Shown: positions 5,703 to 6,709 of the stretch, piece by piece
How the letters are laid out: each line of letters starts with the position of its first letter
Numbering within the stretch: position 1 is the first letter of the stretch
Assembly: GCA_035512595.1 (NCBI GenBank)
Contig: DATKDU010000509.1
Span: forward strand, 1-6,709
Length of the DNA stretch: 6,709 nt
DNA from: DATKDU01 sp035512595
Lineage (GTDB): Bacteria > Planctomycetota > Planctomycetia > Pirellulales > Pirellulaceae
Direction of reading: 5' to 3'
The notes under the pieces: model-generated
What the model saw: the letters and a program-made list of their open reading frames with translations, nothing else
Told to the model about the DNA's origin: nothing
Databases searched by the model: none
Position numbers and translations under genes: made by a program

Positions 5703-5776
5703 TGCCCCAAGCAGGAGTCGAACCTGCAAACACCCGGGTTTAAGCCGAGCCGCTCAGCCGATTGGCGTATCAGGGC
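5703..5776 (-). tRNA. tRNA with Leu anticodon TAA, short variable loop; CCA present
   Basis: 74 nt, or 77 with CCA at 5700-5702. The acceptor GCCCTGA/TTGGGGC pairs with wobble. Anticodon stem CTCGG/CCGGG around CTTAAAC; T arm GCAGG/CCTGC around TTCGACT; variable loop TGTTT. This is the only gene in the array with ACCA at its 3' end, which could be chance. Confidence 0.82.
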
Positions 5777-5781
5777 GAAGG

Positions 5782-5852
5782 TAGTCGGACGGACTTCAGC
5801 CGCCGCTAGCCTGGGTGTAAGCCAGGAGTCGTTGCCGCTGGACCACGGGACT
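5782..5852 (-). tRNA. Degraded tRNA-Val-like gene (TAC)
   Basis: 71 nt. The 5' half resembles Val(GAC) at 4927. The anticodon stem CCTGG/CCAGG around CTTACAC is perfect and gives TAC. The acceptor AGTCCCG/TCCGACT pairs for only four positions before two C-C mismatches. The T loop is CTGAAGT instead of a TTC-type loop, on a GGCGG/CCGTC stem. It is probably decaying. Confidence 0.6.
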
Positions 5853-5865
5853 TTGAATATCGAAG

Positions 5866-5947
5866 CGGAAGCCGTGGGACTCGAACCCACAACGGTTTGC
5901 CCGCACCTGTTTTCGAGACAGGGTCCTCATCCGGCCGGATGACTTCC
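5866..5947 (-). tRNA. tRNA-Ser(CGA)
   Basis: 82 nt. Acceptor GGAAGTC/GGCTTCC, discriminator G, anticodon stem CCTGT/ACAGG around CTCGAAA, long variable arm (CGG, GCAAA, CCG), T arm GTGGG/CCCAC around TTCGAGT. All fit Ser. The D arm contains a palindromic TCCGGCCGGA and is hard to fold in the standard way. Confidence 0.87.
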
Positions 5948-5953
5948 GTTAAG

Positions 5954-6024
5954 TTGCGGGGGCTGGAATCGAACCAACACCAGAACGTTCAGAGCGTCCC
6001 GTCCTACCCTTAGACGACCCCGCA
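5954..6024 (-). tRNA. tRNA-Gln(CTG)
   Basis: 71 nt. Acceptor TGCGGGG/CCCCGCA with the weak T1-A72 pair typical of Gln. D stem GTCT/GGAC, anticodon stem GGACG/CGTTC around CTCTGAA, T arm GTTGG/CCAGC around TTCGATT. Discriminator A. Confidence 0.88.
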
Positions 6025-6037
6025 TCAATGTCAAAGG

Positions 6038-6129
6038 TTCGGGGAGCAGGATTTGAACCTGCATCACCGGCGACCACCGCTTCGCGGCGGTGCCCGAAGC
6101 CCGGCAGCCTGCCGTTAGCCGATCCCCGA
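6038..6129 (-). tRNA. tRNA interrupted in the anticodon arm; probable Arg(TCG)
   Basis: 92 nt, about 21 more than expected. The acceptor TCGGGGA/TCCCCGA is perfect and the T arm GCAGG/CCTGC around TTCAAAT is intact. By D-arm counting, stem CCGGG is followed by C32, T33, then TCG. The palindromic element (6071-6096) begins inside or right after the anticodon, and CCGG on its far side can pair with the 5' stem. A TTC (Glu) reading is possible if the stem is shifted by one. Confidence 0.68.
6071..6096 (-). repeat. tRNA-invading palindromic element, copy B
   Basis: 26 nt on the minus strand: CGGGC, stem ACCGCCGC, loop GAA, stem GCGGTGGT, CG. Eight pairs including one G-T. It sits in the anticodon loop of its host, close to the site where tRNA introns occur in other organisms. 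Confidence 0.87.
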
Positions 6130-6133
6130 ACAG

Positions 6134-6205
6134 AGTGCCCTGCGGGAATCGAACCCGCCTCGCCAGCTTGGAAGGCTGGCACCTTTGCCGCTCGGCCAGG
6201 GGCAC
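6134..6205 (-). tRNA. tRNA-Gly(TCC)
   Basis: 72 nt. Acceptor GTGCCCC/AGGGCAC with one C-A mismatch at 7-66. Anticodon stem CCAGC/GCTGG around CTTCCAA, T arm GCGGG/CCCGC around TTCGATT. Discriminator T as usual for Gly. Confidence 0.88.
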
Positions 6206-6210
6206 GCTAG

Positions 6211-6285
6211 CTGCGGCGGCAGGAATCGAACCTGCGCCCAAGCGGTTAACAGCCGCCTACCCGTACCAACACGGGTCCCACCGCA
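6211..6285 (-). tRNA. tRNA-Asn(GTT)
   Basis: 75 nt. Acceptor TGCGGTG/CGCCGCA with T1-A72, discriminator G, both typical of Asn. D stem ACCC/GGGT, anticodon stem GGCGG/CCGCT around CTGTTAA, T arm GCAGG/CCTGC around TTCGATT. Position 8 is G rather than the usual T. Confidence 0.87.
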
Positions 6286-6294
6286 TCATCAAAG

Positions 6295-6386
6295 TCAGGA
6301 CGGCTGGATTTGAACCAGCGATCTCGTGCGCCCGCGACCACCCTTCGGGCGGTGCCCGGCGGAATGCCAGACTTTCCCACGTCCTG
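6295..6386 (-). tRNA. tRNA interrupted in the anticodon arm; probable Pro(CGG)
   Basis: 92 nt, about 18 more than expected. The acceptor CAGGACG/CGTCCTG begins with C1-G72 and ends with discriminator A, as Pro tRNAs do. D stem GGAA/TTCC and T arm GCTGG/CCAGC around TTCAAAT are intact. The 3' anticodon stem GCACG and variable AGATC are present, with CGGG before them suggesting anticodon CGG. The 5' anticodon stem (CGTGC expected) is missing; the palindromic element at 6335-6358 takes its place. Confidence 0.63.
6335..6358 (-). repeat. tRNA-invading palindromic element, copy A
   Basis: 24 nt on the minus strand: CGGGC, stem ACCGCCC, loop GAA, stem GGGTGGT, CG. It has one base pair fewer than copies B-D; loss on both arms together keeps the helix intact. 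Confidence 0.82.
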
Positions 6387-6394
6387 AAAAAATG

Positions 6395-6465
6395 AGCGCC
6401 CAGCGGGAATTGAACCCGCTCTTCCGCCCTGGCAAGGCAGCAGGCTGCCGTTACATCATGGGCGC
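6395..6465 (-). tRNA. tRNA-Gly(GCC)
   Basis: 71 nt. The acceptor GCGCCCA/TGGGCGC is perfect, discriminator T. Anticodon stem CTGCC/GGCGG around TTGCCAG; T arm GCGGG/CCCGC around TTCAATT. A run of six T follows shortly after the 3' end on the minus strand. Confidence 0.88.
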
Positions 6466-6498
6466 TTGTGAATCACAACCAAATTGTCAATGAGCGAG

Positions 6499-6570
6499 AG
6501 CACCGGGCCGGACTCGAACCGGCGTCACCGCATTACGGGTGCGGAATCTTGGCCGCTAGACGACCAGTGC
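6499..6570 (-). tRNA. tRNA with Thr anticodon CGT, C33
   Basis: 72 nt. Acceptor GCACTGG/CCGGTGC with one wobble, D stem GTCT/AGAT, anticodon stem CCGCA/TGCGG around CCCGTAA, giving CGT with C33. T arm GCCGG/CCGGC around TTCGAGT. Discriminator T matches Thr(GGT) at 4838. The D arm looks Glu-like, so the charged amino acid is less certain. It is the first gene of the array. Confidence 0.78.
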
Positions 6571-6642
6571 TGTCAGTGGCGGTCAGAAAGCAGGCCAGTT
6601 TGGCGACGAGAAGTCGGCCGGTGAGTTGGCTGCCAGAGCCGT

Positions 6643-6709
6643 TTACGAGGGGCGGTGGTATGGCAGCCGAGGGACGGGGTAGCCGAGGCGCTGGCAGAGG
6701 TCTTCGGCA
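6643..6709 (-). CDS. 3' end of an unidentified protein gene
   Basis: The last 21 codons before a TAA at 6643-6645 read AEDLCQRLGYPVPRLPYHRPS. Third positions are almost all G or C, as expected for coding DNA in this genome. The rest lies outside the window. The stop is 72 nt upstream of the first tRNA on the same strand, so this gene could share a transcript with the array. The product is not recognised. Confidence 0.5.
   Translation of the reverse strand, partial: AEDLCQRLGYPVPRLPYHRPS

Larger units (their letters stand above)
4480..6570 (-). other. tRNA gene array, 24 tRNA-like genes
   Basis: All genes lie on the minus strand with 4-33 nt between them; no protein gene interrupts them. T-arm sequences of the GGTTCGANTCC type recur about every 85 nt. 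Many 3' trailers after the discriminator base begin CTGA or CTGACA, suggesting growth by duplication and shared processing. Only one gene has CCA after the discriminator. Translating this region gives false proteins rich in GIEPA- and NRTR-like strings, which are T-arms read as codons. Confidence 0.93.

Noticed and set aside
6387..6392. Run of six T on the minus strand after tRNA-Gly(GCC), as a terminator
   Set aside because: There is no separate GC-rich hairpin directly before it, and the array continues downstream.
4602..6395. Many open frames of 60-150 codons on both strands
   Set aside because: They cross tRNA genes. The recurring GIEPA, NRTR and FEPA-like strings are T-arm sequences read as codons.
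4480..6570. CRISPR array
   Set aside because: The spaced recurring motif is the tRNA T arm, and each unit folds as a tRNA; there are no identical direct repeats.

Overview
The window looks planctomycete, probably Pirellulales-like. The main clue is the N-terminal motif LERLEDRQLLA (LEPR-XLL type) on a very large secreted multidomain protein. High GC coding DNA and DUF104, PIN and DUF433 genes fit but do not prove this.

Positions 1-2595 (minus strand) are one uninterrupted reading frame of 865 codons that runs off the left edge. It is a surface or secreted protein with an export-type N-terminus, a LamG/concanavalin-like domain, a Calx-beta domain and a second beta-propeller-like repeat region. 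A six-bladed NHL propeller appears to be inserted inside the Calx-beta domain, between its first and second strands.

Positions 2620-4324 hold a toxin-antitoxin neighbourhood on the plus strand. A DUF104 antitoxin and a PIN-domain toxin form an operon (2946-3657). An orphan DUF433 antitoxin-like gene follows (4010-4324). Two diverged copies of a ~250-bp direct repeat (2620-2870 and 3674-3921) flank the DUF104/PIN pair, and one copy precedes each antitoxin gene. The DUF433 3' end runs head-on into the truncated 3' end of a minus-strand gene (4236-4442), which suggests a recombination junction near 4260.

Positions 4480-6570 are a dense array of 24 tRNA-like genes, all on the minus strand, with 4-33 nt spacers. 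They cover 14 amino-acid types by anticodon; Cys, His, Ile, Lys, Phe and Trp are not seen. CCA is encoded in only one. Many are odd: five anticodon loops have C33 instead of T33, four Leu-anticodon genes have short variable loops, and a Met-anticodon gene lacks the usual D-loop and T-loop signatures.

Four of the tRNA genes carry the same 24-26 nt palindromic element (GGGC flank, stem with GAA triloop) at different places: anticodon arm twice, T arm, and variable loop/T stem. It lies in opposite orientation in one of them, and its stem shows compensatory changes. This tRNA-invading hairpin is the most novel signal in the window. The right edge (6643-6709) holds the last codons of an unidentified minus-strand protein gene lying upstream of the array.
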